Source: Streptomyces luteogriseus (GTDB lineage: Bacteria > Actinomycetota > Actinomycetes > Streptomycetales > Streptomycetaceae). Taken from it: a stretch of 64,000 nucleotides of DNA. The notes below the pieces were generated by a model that saw nothing but the letters and a program-made list of their open reading frames with translations, was not told where the DNA came from and searched no databases. The stretch lies in NCBI RefSeq assembly GCF_014205055.1, contig NZ_JACHMS010000001.1:8336501-8400500 (forward strand), written 5' to 3'. This document shows, piece by piece, positions 8,585 to 17,185 of the stretch (its first letter is position 1; the number at the start of each line of letters is the position of its first letter). The translations under genes and the position numbers were made by a program.

Positions 8585-9417
8585 CCACATCGACCCGGGC
8601 CCTGCGCACGGACGAACCCGCCTCGGCCCAGCTCGGCACACTCGCCGCGCAGGGCGCGACCGGCGCCCTGTCCACCGAGTCGGGAATCGTGTACCTCGCG
8701 GCGGGACACGTCGTCCACGTGGAATCCGCCGTCACACCCGACCTCGGCGATCTGCTCACCCACAGCGGTGCGCTCGCCCCGGACGGCTGGTGGGAGGCGA
8801 TCGACCAGGCCGGCCGCCGCTGCCGCGTCGGACGGCAGTTGGTGGACAGCGGCCACCTCGCCGCCGGTGCACTGGAGCTGTGCCACCTGGGCGCCCTCTT
8901 CGACGCGGCGTACTTCGTCCTCGCCCATGACGGACCGGCGCTCCGGTTCCGCCCCGGAGCCGCACACTGGCTCGGCGCGGTCCGGTCCGTGCCGGTCGAC
9001 ACCGTCCTGCGTGAGTCCAGACGCCGCCGCGAACTGCTGCACCGCATATGGCCCGAACCCGCCGTCGACCGGGCGCCCCTTGCCCGGATGCCCGGATCGG
9101 ACGCCGCGGACCTGCCGGCCCGCCGCGGCCGGACCCTCGCTCAGGTCGACGGCGTCCGCACCGCCGCCCAGATCGCGACGGCCCTCGCCTGCCGCACCTT
9201 CCACACCCTCGTCGAACTCCGCCGCCTCGCCGCCGCCGGGCTGGTGGCTCCCGTGGCCCCGCTCATCCCCGGCCCCTCCTCAGACCCGTCCCCCGCCCCA
9301 GCGTCCGCCCCCGCCACCGTGTCCGCCGAGCCGGGCCCCGCCCCTCGTCCCATGGCATCGGTCGAGCCCGACACCGCACTGCTGCGACGGCTCCTGCACG
9401 CCTTGGAGGCACTGTGA
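8581..9417 (+). CDS. DUF4388 (PATAN-type) protein with C-terminal winged helix (cluster gene 2)
   Basis: 278 residues. Residues 15-180 follow the DUF4388/PATAN pattern: GALSTESGIVYLAAGHVVHVES, then GDLLTHSGAL and a paired second half with LVDSGHLAAGALELCHLGALFDAAYFVL. SVPVDTVLRESRRRRELLHRIWP follows as a linker helix. Residues about 185-230 form a winged helix-turn-helix: LAQVDGVRTAAQIATAL and LVELRRLAAAGLV. The tail from 232 is Pro/Ala-rich, ending with a short helix. Elsewhere, DUF4388 domains are found with roadblock proteins and small GTPases in two-component and motility-type regulation. ATGA overlap with gene 1; its TGA overlaps a GTG of gene 3. This suggests a regulator that binds a partner protein and DNA. 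Confidence 0.75.
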   Translation: MTTSTRALRTDEPASAQLGTLAAQGATGALSTESGIVYLAAGHVVHVESAVTPDLGDLLTHSGALAPDGWWEAIDQAGRRCRVGRQLVDSGHLAAGALELCHLGALFDAAYFVLAHDGPALRFRPGAAHWLGAVRSVPVDTVLRESRRRRELLHRIWPEPAVDRAPLARMPGSDAADLPARRGRTLAQVDGVRTAAQIATALACRTFHTLVELRRLAAAGLVAPVAPLIPGPSSDPSPAPASAPATVSAEPGPAPRPMASVEPDTALLRRLLHALEAL

Positions 9418-9455
9418 TCCGCGCGCGAAGACAGCGTGCCGAAAGGAGACTGCTC

Positions 9456-9977
9456 ATGGCCGTCGAGACCGACGTCCTGGACGAACTGCGTCGGCTCCGC
9501 ACCCGCATACCCCGGCTGACGGGCTCCCTCGCGGCCACCGTCGACGGACTCGTCCTCGCCCACGACGTGCCGGACACCGAGCCCGAGGGACTCGCGGCGC
9601 TCACCGCAGCCGCCCTCGGCGTCGCCTACCGCATGACCGACGCCGCCGCCCGCGGCGACTTCCGCGAACTGCTGGTGCGGGGCTCCGGAGGCTACGTCGC
9701 GACCTACGCCGCCGGAACCACCGCCGTCCTCACCCTCCTCGCCGAGGACCGCGTCAACGTCGGCCGCCTCCATCTCGAAGGCCGGCGCAGCGGAGCCCGG
9801 ATCGCCGACCTGCTGGCCACCCGCGTCGGCCCGGGCACCGGCCGCCACGCCGACCGGCCGGTGCCCGAAGAACACCTCGCCACGGTGTCCCCGGCCACGG
9901 ACCGCCCCATCGGCACCCTCCCGGTACGCACCCCGCAGCGGCCCACGCACCGGCCGCGCCCGCAGACCGGCAGCTGA
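9456..9977 (+). CDS. Roadblock/LC7 domain protein, CvnB-like (cluster gene 3)
   Basis: 173 residues from the ATG at 9456, preferred because AAGGAG lies about 7 bp upstream; an earlier in-frame GTG at 9414 overlaps the stop of gene 2. The sequence is a canonical roadblock/LC7 domain (about 5-120): LRTRIPRLTGSLAATVDGLVLAHD, then GVAYRMTDAAARGDFRELLVRGSGGYVATY and TTAVLTLLAEDRVNVGRLHLEGR. The last 45 residues are Pro/Arg-rich and probably disordered. CvnB proteins of Streptomyces conservons have this fold and partner a GTPase (CvnD) and a kinase (CvnA); neither is present here. Confidence 0.85.
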   Translation: MAVETDVLDELRRLRTRIPRLTGSLAATVDGLVLAHDVPDTEPEGLAALTAAALGVAYRMTDAAARGDFRELLVRGSGGYVATYAAGTTAVLTLLAEDRVNVGRLHLEGRRSGARIADLLATRVGPGTGRHADRPVPEEHLATVSPATDRPIGTLPVRTPQRPTHRPRPQTGS

Positions 9978-10033
9978 GCCACCGAACTTCCTGACCCATC
10001 GAAGTAGAAGACCCAAGGAAAGGAACCGAGCGC

Positions 10034-10408
10034 ATGGCCAACACGGAGACCGCGCTGAAGGAATGCCTGAGCTCCATCGACGGAGCGACGGCCGTCGCAC
10101 TCGTCGACTACACCAGCGGCATGGCCCTCGGCACCCTCGGCGGCAGCAAGGACTTCAACCTCGAAGTCGCCGCCGCGGGCAACACCGACGTCGTGCGGTC
10201 CAAGCTGCGCACCATGGAGCACCTGGGCCTGAAGGAGGAGATCGAGGACATCCTGATCACCCTGAACACCCAGTACCACCTCATCCGTCTGCTGAAGGGC
10301 CGCGGGGGCAGCGGACTCTTCCTCTACCTCGTGCTCGACGGGAGCCGGGCCAACCTCGCGATGGCCCGCCATCAACTGCGCCGCATCGAGGCCGACCTGG
10401 AGGTCTGA
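10034..10408 (+). CDS. Roadblock/LC7-like protein (cluster gene 4)
   Basis: 124 residues after a strong AAGGAAAGGAACC leader. Pattern: TALKECLSSIDGATAVALVDYTSGMALGTLG, helix DVVRSKLRTMEHLGLKEEIEDILITLNTQYHLIRLL, then GSGLFLYLVLDGSRANLAMARHQLRRIEADLEV. It has two strand-helix units like other roadblock proteins and is clearly paralogous to cluster gene 1 without its acidic insertion. It is short and well conserved in character, with no signal or membrane segment. It ends the four-gene same-strand run. Possible roles are homodimer platform or GTPase-activating partner for a GTPase encoded elsewhere. Confidence 0.8.
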   Translation: MANTETALKECLSSIDGATAVALVDYTSGMALGTLGGSKDFNLEVAAAGNTDVVRSKLRTMEHLGLKEEIEDILITLNTQYHLIRLLKGRGGSGLFLYLVLDGSRANLAMARHQLRRIEADLEV

Positions 10409-10516
10409 ACCAGCACACCGGACGGGAGCCCTCCGCCACGCACGCGTCGCGGAGGGCCCCGGCATGCCGCACGGCGAGGACATACGGCGCGACCGGCCAC
10501 GTCTACGGTGTGTGTC

Positions 10517-12037
10517 ATGACGGCACCCCTGGACGTGCTCGTGGTGGGCGCTGGCCCCACCGGACTCGCACTCGCGACCCAACTGCGGTCCTACGCGACC
10601 CCGTTCCGGATCGTGGACCGCTCACTGGACCGGGCCCGGGAATCCCGCGCCCCGGCGATCCAGCCCCGCACCCTCGAGATGCTGGCCCCGTTCGGCGTGA
10701 CGGACGGCCTCGTCGAACGGGGCAACGCGACGGTCGGACTGCACCTGCATCTGCCCCGGCGGGAACTGCGCGTGCCGGTGTTCGATGTCGGCTGCGACGA
10801 CACGCCGTACCCCTTCCTGCTGTTCCTCCCGCAGTCGGAGACGGAAGCCGTGCTGTCGGCGCACCTGACCGCGCGGGACGTGACGGTGGAGCGGGGCACG
10901 GAGTTGCTGACCGCCGAACCCGAGGGCGAGTACGTCACCTGCCTCCTGCGGCACCGGGACGGGACCGAGGAGACGGTGCGCGCCCGCTATGTCGTCGGCT
11001 GCGACGGCGCACACAGCACCGTGCGGGCCCGCGCGGGCATCGCCTTCGAGGGGTACGCCTATCCGCAGACGTTCCTGCTGGCGGATCTGGAGGCCGACGG
11101 ACTGGAACCGGGCGCCGTGCACACGTACATGACCGCGGCCGGACTGCTGTTCTTCTTCCCGCTCGGCACTCCGGCCACCTGGCGGATGATCGCGATGCAC
11201 CCGCCGGGCGCTCCCGGCTCCGGCGACGACGTGACCCTGGACCTCCTCCAGCGGATCGCCGACGACTGGACGCCGGACAGACCGACCCTGCGCGATCCGG
11301 TCTGGATGACGAGCTTCCGTATCCACAACCGCGGCGCCGCCCACTACCGCAAAGGTCCGTTCTTCCTCGCCGGGGACGCCGCGCACATCCACAGCCCGGC
11401 CGGAGGCCAGGGCATGAACACCGGCATCCAGGACGCGCTCAACCTGGGCTGGAAACTCGCCCACGTCTGCCGCGGCGCCGCGCCCGAGGAGTTGCTGGAG
11501 ACCTACGAGGCGGAACGCGCCCCGGTCGGCGACGGCGTCCGCCGCCTCACCGACCGCGCGTTCACCGTCGGTACGAGCAGCCACCCGGCCCTGCGACTGG
11601 CACGGACGCGTCTGGCCCCGCACGTGGCTCCGCTGCTCCTGCGCGCGACCGGTGCCCGAGCACGCCTGTTCCGTACGGTGTCCGAACTCGGCATCCACTA
11701 CCGCCGCGGCCCCGCCTCCGTCACCGGACCGCGGCGACCGCGGCAGGGCCCACGTGCCGGGGACCGCCTGCCCGACACCCCGGCCGGACTCCAACGCCGC
11801 GTCGCCGGACCGGACTACCACCTCCTGCTCACCGGCCCCGACCGCGCCTGGCCCGAGGACCCGCCCCTGGACGGACGCGGCGACCTGGTGAGGGTGCACC
11901 GCCTGGGAGCGCAGAGCCCGTGGCCGGGCATCGCCCACGCGCTCGTACGACCCGACGGCTACGTGGGGTACCTGACACGCGGCACCGACCTCACGGGCCT
12001 GCGCGCCTACCTGGACCACTGGCTGCCGGCCCCTTAG
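10517..12037 (+). CDS. FAD-dependent aromatic monooxygenase (PheA/TfdB, RdmE-type)
   Basis: 506 residues from the ATG at 10517 (a GTG at 10508 is possible). Dinucleotide-binding VVGAGPTGLALA (about residues 8-19), the DG motif GCDGAHSTVR (about 161-170) and the GD motif GDAAHIHSPAGGQGMNTG (about 285-302) are all present, followed by DALNLGWKLA. The C-terminal thioredoxin-like domain (about 400-506) ends LRAYLDHWLP. Such enzymes use NAD(P)H and oxygen to hydroxylate phenols or polyketide rings. No polyketide or aromatic cluster adjoins it, so the substrate is unknown. No clear ribosome site precedes the start. Confidence 0.92.
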   Translation: MTAPLDVLVVGAGPTGLALATQLRSYATPFRIVDRSLDRARESRAPAIQPRTLEMLAPFGVTDGLVERGNATVGLHLHLPRRELRVPVFDVGCDDTPYPFLLFLPQSETEAVLSAHLTARDVTVERGTELLTAEPEGEYVTCLLRHRDGTEETVRARYVVGCDGAHSTVRARAGIAFEGYAYPQTFLLADLEADGLEPGAVHTYMTAAGLLFFFPLGTPATWRMIAMHPPGAPGSGDDVTLDLLQRIADDWTPDRPTLRDPVWMTSFRIHNRGAAHYRKGPFFLAGDAAHIHSPAGGQGMNTGIQDALNLGWKLAHVCRGAAPEELLETYEAERAPVGDGVRRLTDRAFTVGTSSHPALRLARTRLAPHVAPLLLRATGARARLFRTVSELGIHYRRGPASVTGPRRPRQGPRAGDRLPDTPAGLQRRVAGPDYHLLLTGPDRAWPEDPPLDGRGDLVRVHRLGAQSPWPGIAHALVRPDGYVGYLTRGTDLTGLRAYLDHWLPAP

Positions 12038-12049
12038 ACCGAGGGGCCG
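12023..12049. terminator. Hairpin between convergent monooxygenase and lamin-tail genes
   Basis: Arms GCCGGCCCCT (12023-12032) and AGGGGCCGGC (12040-12049) form a perfect 10-bp stem with a 7-nt loop overlapping the monooxygenase stop codon. It could serve both convergent genes. No T-run follows, which is usual for Streptomyces terminators. Confidence 0.6.
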
Positions 12050-12069
12050 GCGCCGGTCCGGCGAAGGGA

Positions 12070-12564
12070 TCAGCCGTGGTACGTGATGTACCCGTTGCGG
12101 TCCGCGTCGGAGCCGCTCCTGGTGTACGAGTGCACGTCGGCACGGCTGCCGGACGGCTTGTACACGTAGATCGTGTCCTTGTCGTTGTTCCACATGAAGT
12201 TGCAGTTGTCGCGGTAGACGACGTTGTTCGTGTCGGAGTCCGACCCGTTGCCGCCGCGCAGCTTCACATAGTCACCCGGCTGAAGGGTGTGGCTCGCGGT
12301 GAAGGTGAACTTGTTCCCCGCGGCGTCCTTCACGACGTACCCCTTGAGGTTCACCGTCGTGGAGCGCGAGTAGTTCTTGATGGTCAGGTACTCCTGGGCG
12401 GTGTTCCCGCCCGAGCAGCGGTTGGAGTCGCTCCCGGGAGCGTCGTACTGGATGCCCCGGATCTTCAGAGCGGAGCTGTACTCCGCGGCCTGGGCCGGGA
12501 CCGCCGAAAGGGCGGTCAGGGCTCCGGCAGCGACGGCCGTGGTGGCGACAAGGCGTATACGCAT
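12070..12564 (-). CDS. Secreted lamin-tail-domain (LTD) protein
   Basis: 164 residues from the ATG at 12564. A Sec signal peptide (MRIRLVATTAVAAGALTALSAVPAQAA) is cleaved near residue 27. The rest is one lamin-tail beta-sandwich: LKIRGIQYDAPGSD near 33-46, EYLTIKNYSRSTTVNLKGYVVKD, TFTASHTLQPGDYVKLRGG and a C-terminal NNDKDTIYVY. Two Cys (CSGGN and DNCNF) probably form a disulfide. Secreted LTD proteins in actinomycetes are often linked with nucleic acid or matrix binding; no enzyme motif is present. The ribosome site is GGGGGGAC. Convergent with the monooxygenase. Confidence 0.85.
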   Translation of the reverse strand: MRIRLVATTAVAAGALTALSAVPAQAAEYSSALKIRGIQYDAPGSDSNRCSGGNTAQEYLTIKNYSRSTTVNLKGYVVKDAAGNKFTFTASHTLQPGDYVKLRGGNGSDSDTNNVVYRDNCNFMWNNDKDTIYVYKPSGSRADVHSYTRSGSDADRNGYITYHG

Positions 12565-12656
12565 GGACGTTCGTCCCCCCTGCATGGCCTTCAAGTGAAG
12601 GCGATGTGATGGTTCGGTGAAGCATCCGGATCGTACACGGTTCAAGTACGCAGAAG

Positions 12657-12689
12657 GGCGGGTCCGGTGACCTTGCCACCGAACCCGCC
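12657..12689. terminator. Hairpin downstream of the ferredoxin reductase gene
   Basis: Arms GGCGGGTCCGGTG (12657-12669) and CACCGAACCCGCC (12677-12689) form a 13-bp stem with one mismatch and a 7-nt loop. It sits just past the stop of the minus-strand reductase gene and before the promoter region of the lamin-tail gene. Confidence 0.65.
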
Positions 12690-12707
12690 CCGCGGGTGTA
12701 TATGTCG

Positions 12708-14072
12708 TCAGGCGCCGCTGGCCCGCAGCATGTCCTCACGCTCGACGATCTTCACGCGCTCGCGGCCCTCGGGCTCACCCAGAGCCTTCTCCGCGGCGTC
12801 CAGCTTGTACCAGCCGTCCCAGGTGGTGAAGCGGATGTCGCGCTCGGCGAGGAACGCGTCCACGGCCTCGGGGGCGGGGGTCGCCGGCGTGTGCAGCCGC
12901 TCGTTGCGGTAGTCGTCCAGCAGGTTCGCCACGGTCTCGTTGGCGTCACCCTTGGTGTGCCCGATGAGGCCGATGGGGCCACGCCGGATCCAGCCGGTGA
13001 CGTACGTGGACTGCAGGTGCTCGCCCGTCTCCTGCATGACCCGGCCGCCCTCGTCCGGAACGGTGCCCGAGTCGATGTCCCAGGGCAGCTTGGGGAGTTT
13101 GTCGGACAGGTAGCCCACCGCGCGGTACACCGCGCCCACATCCCAGGTGTGGAAGGTGCCGGTGCCCTTGACGTTCCCCGTGCCGTCGAGTTCCGTGCGC
13201 TCCGTGCGCAGGCCGACGACCTTGCCGTCCTCGCCGAGCACCTCCACCGGCGACTCGAAGAAGTGCAGGAAGAGCTTGTGGGGTCGGTCGCCGACGTCGC
13301 GGATCGCCCAGTTCTCCAGGGTCTTCGCCACCATGTCGGCCTGCTTGTTGCCGCGCCGGGTGGTGATCGAGCCCTCGTCGTAGTCGATGTCCTCGGGGTC
13401 GACGATGACCTCGATGGTGGGGGAGTGGTCCAGCTCCCGCAGCTCCATGGGGCTGAACTTCGCCTGCGCCGGGCCGCGGCGGCCGAACACGTGGATCTCC
13501 TTGGCCCGGTTGGCCTTGAGACCCTCGTGGACGTTGGCCGGGATCTCCGTCGGCAGCAGCTCGTCCGCCGTCTTGGCCAGGATGCGCGCGACGTCCAGCG
13601 CGACGTTGCCGACCCCGAGCACGGCGACCTTCTCGGCCTCCAGCGGCCAGGTGCGCGGCACGTCCGGGTGGCCGTCGTACCAGGACACGAAGTCGGCGGC
13701 GCCGTACGAGCCGTCGAGGTCGATCCCCGGCAGGGAGAGCGCCCGGTCGGCCGTCGCGCCGGTGGCGAAGATCACGCCGTCGTAGAACGCGCGCAGGTCG
13801 TCCAGGCCGATGTCGGTGCCGTAGTCCACGTTGCCGAAGAGCCGGATCTGCGGTTTGTCGAGCACCTGGTGCAGGGCGGTGATGATGCCCTTGATCCGCG
13901 GGTGATCGGGGGCGACGCCGTAGCGGATCAGTCCGAACGGCGCCGGCATGCGCTCGAAGATGTCGATGGACACACCGGGGTCGGCGGCCACCTCGGACTT
14001 GAGCAGGGCGTCGGCGGCGTAGATCCCGGCGGGGCCGGATCCGACGATGGCTACCCGCAGGGGGCGGGGCAT
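12708..14072 (-). CDS. Ferredoxin-NADP(+) reductase of the adrenodoxin reductase family (FprA-like)
   Basis: 454 residues from the ATG at 14072, with AAGGGA 8 bp upstream; an earlier in-frame start at 14099 is unlikely. FAD-binding VAIVGSGPAGIYAADALL near the N-terminus, NADPH-binding VLGVGNVALDVARIL in the middle, and GWIRRGPIGLIGHTKGDANETV near the C-terminus are the family fingerprint, as in mycobacterial FprA. It passes electrons from NADPH to ferredoxins, for example for P450s or iron metabolism. An iron-box-like palindrome lies about 50 bp upstream, suggesting control by a DtxR/IdeR-type repressor. Confidence 0.93.
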   Translation of the reverse strand: MPRPLRVAIVGSGPAGIYAADALLKSEVAADPGVSIDIFERMPAPFGLIRYGVAPDHPRIKGIITALHQVLDKPQIRLFGNVDYGTDIGLDDLRAFYDGVIFATGATADRALSLPGIDLDGSYGAADFVSWYDGHPDVPRTWPLEAEKVAVLGVGNVALDVARILAKTADELLPTEIPANVHEGLKANRAKEIHVFGRRGPAQAKFSPMELRELDHSPTIEVIVDPEDIDYDEGSITTRRGNKQADMVAKTLENWAIRDVGDRPHKLFLHFFESPVEVLGEDGKVVGLRTERTELDGTGNVKGTGTFHTWDVGAVYRAVGYLSDKLPKLPWDIDSGTVPDEGGRVMQETGEHLQSTYVTGWIRRGPIGLIGHTKGDANETVANLLDDYRNERLHTPATPAPEAVDAFLAERDIRFTTWDGWYKLDAAEKALGEPEGRERVKIVEREDMLRASGA

Positions 14073-14118
14073 GGTCAGGTTCCCTTCGAGCGGCGACAAG
14101 CGATCTCGACGGGAAGCC

Positions 14119-14137
14119 TAAACTAAGGCATGCCTAA
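14119..14137. promoter_or_regulatory. Iron-box-like (DmdR1/IdeR-type) site upstream of the ferredoxin reductase
   Basis: The plus-strand stretch TAAACTAAGGCATGCCTAA matches 12 of 19 positions of the actinobacterial iron box TTAGGTTAGGCTAACCTAA and includes the perfect palindrome AGGCATGCCT. It lies 47-65 bp before the reductase start codon. This is a pattern match by eye, not a scored hit. Confidence 0.45.
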
Positions 14138-14200
14138 GTCGGTACGAGGGTCCGGTCTATGAGCTCATAAGGCTACTTTATGGGGAGTCCCCAGTGGTGC

Positions 14201-16936
14201 TTATGGCAGGGGCTGCTCCGCCCAGATCACCTTCCCCGCGGGCAGATATCGCGTCCCCCAGCGTTCCGCGAGCTGCGCGACGAGGAAGAGGCCCCGTCCG
14301 CCCTCGTCCGTCATGGTCGCGTACCGCAGGTGGGGCGAGGTGCTGCTGCTGTCGAACACCTCGCAGATCAGGTTGCGGTCCCGCAGCACCCGCACACGAA
14401 TGGGGCCGCCGCCGTACCGGAGCGCGTTGGTGACCAGCTCGCTCAGGATCAGCTCCGTGCTGAACGTCAGCTCGTCCAGACCCCACTCCGCCAGCTGCCG
14501 GCTGACCGCCGCCCGCACCTCGCCCACGGCCGCCGGATCGGCCGGCACCGGCCACTCGGCGACCTGGTCGGCGGACAGTGCTCTGGTGCGCGCGACGATC
14601 AGCGCGATGTCGTCGCTGGAACGGGCCGTGAGCTGCGAGTCGAGCACGACCCGGCAGGTGTCCTCCGGTGACTCGTCGGCCCTGCCCAGCGCCTCGCGCA
14701 GCATCTCCAGGCCGACGTCGATGTCCCGTTCCCGGTCCTCGATCAGCCCGTCGGTGTAGAGCACGAGCCGGCTGCCCTCCGCCAGGTCGAGCTCCGCCGT
14801 CTCGAACGGCAGACCACCGAGCCCCAGCGGGGGACCGGCGGGCACGTCGGGGAACTCCACACTGCCGTCCGGGTGGATCAGCGCCGGCGGGGGATGCCCG
14901 GCCCGCGCGACGGTGCAGCGCCGGGAGACCGGGTCGTAGACGGCGTACAGACAGGTCGCACCGGTGACCGGGGCGCTGCCCTCGTCCTCCGTCTCGTCCT
15001 GGTCGATGCGGCCGACCAACTCGTCCAGCAGGGCGATGAGTTCCTCGGGCGGCAGGTCCAGGGCGGAGAAGTTGTGCACCGCGGTGCGCAGCCGCCCCAT
15101 CGTGGCCGCGGCATGCAGCCCGTGTCCGACGACGTCCCCGACCACGAGCGCGACCCTGGCCCCCGACAACGGCAGCACGTCGAACCAGTCACCGCCGACC
15201 CCGGCCTGCGCGGGCAGATAGCGGTAGGCGATCTCCAGGGCGCCCTGCTCGGGCAGGTTGCGGGGGAGCAGGCTGCGCTGGAGGGTCACGGCCATGCTGT
15301 GCTCGCGGGTGTAGCGGCGCGCGTTGTCGATGGAGACGGCGGCCCGGGTGACCAGCTCCTCGGCCAGGGCCAGCTCGTCGGTGTCGAACGGCACCTGCTT
15401 CTCGTAGCGCCAGAAGCTCACCACCCCGAGCACCAGGGTGCCGGCCCGCAGCGGCACGGTGATCAGTGAGTGGATGCCGTATGTGACGATCTGCGCGGAG
15501 CGCTCCAGGTCCTGGGCCTGCCAGCCCGTGGCCTGGCTCAGCCGGGGCTCCAGGACCGGGCTGCCCGTGGCGAGGCTGCGGCCCTGCGGGGAGGACTCGA
15601 CGAACCTGATGCGCTCCCCGACCGGGTAGAGCGGGGCGTCCTTGCGGATCCCGCTCATCGCCGTACGGCTGAGCGCCGCCACGGCGTTCGGCTGCCCGCC
15701 GCCCAGCACCGCGTCGAACAGGTCCACGGTGACGAAGTCGGCGAACCGGGGCACGGCCAGCTCGGTGAGTTCCTCGGCCGTGCGGGTCACGTCGAGGCTG
15801 GTCCCGATGCCCACTCCGGCGTCGTAGAGCATGTTGAGCCGCTCCCGAGCGGTCTCGGCCCGCCCGGACAGGGCCCGCAGTTCCGTGGAGTCGCGCAGGG
15901 TGGCGACGCTGCCGGGCGGGACGCCCGCACGGTCCGTGGTCCGCTGGTTGACGGCGAGGAGCCGGTCCCCGACCAGGTGCACTTCGTCCGTGGCGACGCG
16001 TCCGGAGGCCAGCAGGTCGGCGGTGCCCGGGTCGAGACCGAGGCTGAGGACGTGCCGGCCCTCGGCGTCGGCGGGCAGTCCGAGCAGGCGGTGTGCCTCG
16101 TCGTTGGCGAGCACCAGGGTGCCCCCGTCGTCGACGATGAGCACGCCCTCGCGGACGGCGTGCAGCACGGCGTCGTGATGTTCGTACATCCGGGTCATCT
16201 CGTGCGGCCCGAGCCCGTGGGTCTGGCGCAGCAGCCGCCGGCTCACCAGCGCGGCACCCGCCGTCGCCAGGGCGAGCGCGATCGCGGCGGCCGCGAGCAC
16301 GAGGGGCAGCTGGCGGTCGGCGGTCCCGCCGACGTTCTTGGTCGTGATCCCCGCCGAGACCAGGCCCACGACCCGGCCGTCCGGGTCCTTCACCGGTACC
16401 ACGGCCTGGACGAGCCGGCCGATGGTGCCGTCGATCTCCTCGGTGAACGACTTCCCGGCCAGCGCCGGGGCGATCGTCCCGACGAACTTCTTGCCGATGC
16501 GGTCGGGCTTGGGGTGGGTGTACCGGATTCCGTCGGTGTTCAGCACGACGATGAAGTCGACCTTCGACGCCACGCGGGCGGCCTCGGCCCGTGGCTGGAG
16601 CACGGCGCTGGGATCAGGGCTCCGCAGGGCCTCGACGGTGCCCGGCGCGTTCGCGAACGTCTCCGCCACGGCGAGCGAGCGGTTGCGAGCCTCCTGCGTC
16701 GTGTCGTGCCGTACCTGCAGCACCAACGCCACCACGGCCGCCACGACCAGCAACAGCACGATCACCACGACGAGCAGGAACACCTGTCCGGCGACGCTGC
16801 GTCCGCCCAGCACCGACCGCAGCACCGCCACCGGTTGCCACCGCGACGAGCCCGCCTCCCGCCGCTGCCGTGTCGACGGCGCAGCGCCGGGCCGCAGGGG
16901 CGATCGAGTCCCGGATCGACCCAAGAGTCGGACCAT
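14201..16936 (-). CDS. Membrane-bound sensor phosphatase: Cache-like sensor, PAS, GAF, SpoIIE/PP2C, HATPase
   Basis: 911 residues. Arg-rich N-terminus, membrane helix 1 (about 50-76), an extracytoplasmic single-Cache/CitA-like sensor (about 80-205: FIVVLNTDGIRYTHPKPDRIGKKF, VVPVKDPDGRVVGLVSAGI), helix 2 (about 218-241), PAS (260-360), GAF (390-560), PP2C/SpoIIE (575-790) and HATPase (800-910). Metal-site motifs GGDWFDV and GDVVGHG and the N-box ELVTNALRYGG are intact. The sensor half resembles CitA/DcuS histidine kinases, here linked to a phosphatase rather than a kinase. It likely reports an external small acid or similar ligand to a sigma/anti-sigma network. Its phosphatase-ATPase half is paralogous to the protein at 4978. 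Confidence 0.92.
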   Translation of the reverse strand: MVRLLGRSGTRSPLRPGAAPSTRQRREAGSSRWQPVAVLRSVLGGRSVAGQVFLLVVVIVLLLVVAAVVALVLQVRHDTTQEARNRSLAVAETFANAPGTVEALRSPDPSAVLQPRAEAARVASKVDFIVVLNTDGIRYTHPKPDRIGKKFVGTIAPALAGKSFTEEIDGTIGRLVQAVVPVKDPDGRVVGLVSAGITTKNVGGTADRQLPLVLAAAAIALALATAGAALVSRRLLRQTHGLGPHEMTRMYEHHDAVLHAVREGVLIVDDGGTLVLANDEAHRLLGLPADAEGRHVLSLGLDPGTADLLASGRVATDEVHLVGDRLLAVNQRTTDRAGVPPGSVATLRDSTELRALSGRAETARERLNMLYDAGVGIGTSLDVTRTAEELTELAVPRFADFVTVDLFDAVLGGGQPNAVAALSRTAMSGIRKDAPLYPVGERIRFVESSPQGRSLATGSPVLEPRLSQATGWQAQDLERSAQIVTYGIHSLITVPLRAGTLVLGVVSFWRYEKQVPFDTDELALAEELVTRAAVSIDNARRYTREHSMAVTLQRSLLPRNLPEQGALEIAYRYLPAQAGVGGDWFDVLPLSGARVALVVGDVVGHGLHAAATMGRLRTAVHNFSALDLPPEELIALLDELVGRIDQDETEDEGSAPVTGATCLYAVYDPVSRRCTVARAGHPPPALIHPDGSVEFPDVPAGPPLGLGGLPFETAELDLAEGSRLVLYTDGLIEDRERDIDVGLEMLREALGRADESPEDTCRVVLDSQLTARSSDDIALIVARTRALSADQVAEWPVPADPAAVGEVRAAVSRQLAEWGLDELTFSTELILSELVTNALRYGGGPIRVRVLRDRNLICEVFDSSSTSPHLRYATMTDEGGRGLFLVAQLAERWGTRYLPAGKVIWAEQPLP

Positions 16937-17185
16937 GTGCCATGTCTACACTGCCCGGCCCCGGGAGGCGAGGGGCATCACCCATGGTGGCAGGGGGTCC
17001 TCACCGTTTCGTCACGTCTGCGGGCGTGCGCGGGGTCCCTGCCCACCGAAAAGGTACGGCAGCCGCAGGCGCCCAGCGAGCGGGCCGGGGTCACTACGGG
17101 CCCGGCGGCGGGCTTCAACGGCTCGCGCCCACCCGGCGGGCCCGACGAGGGGGGCATCACTTGCCCGGCGACCGTCTCGACGGCC

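Noticed and set aside
8150..10408. Conservon (cvn) operon
   Set aside because: Only the roadblock (CvnB-like) component is present. There is no sensor kinase, DUF742 protein or GTPase, so it should not be named a conservon.
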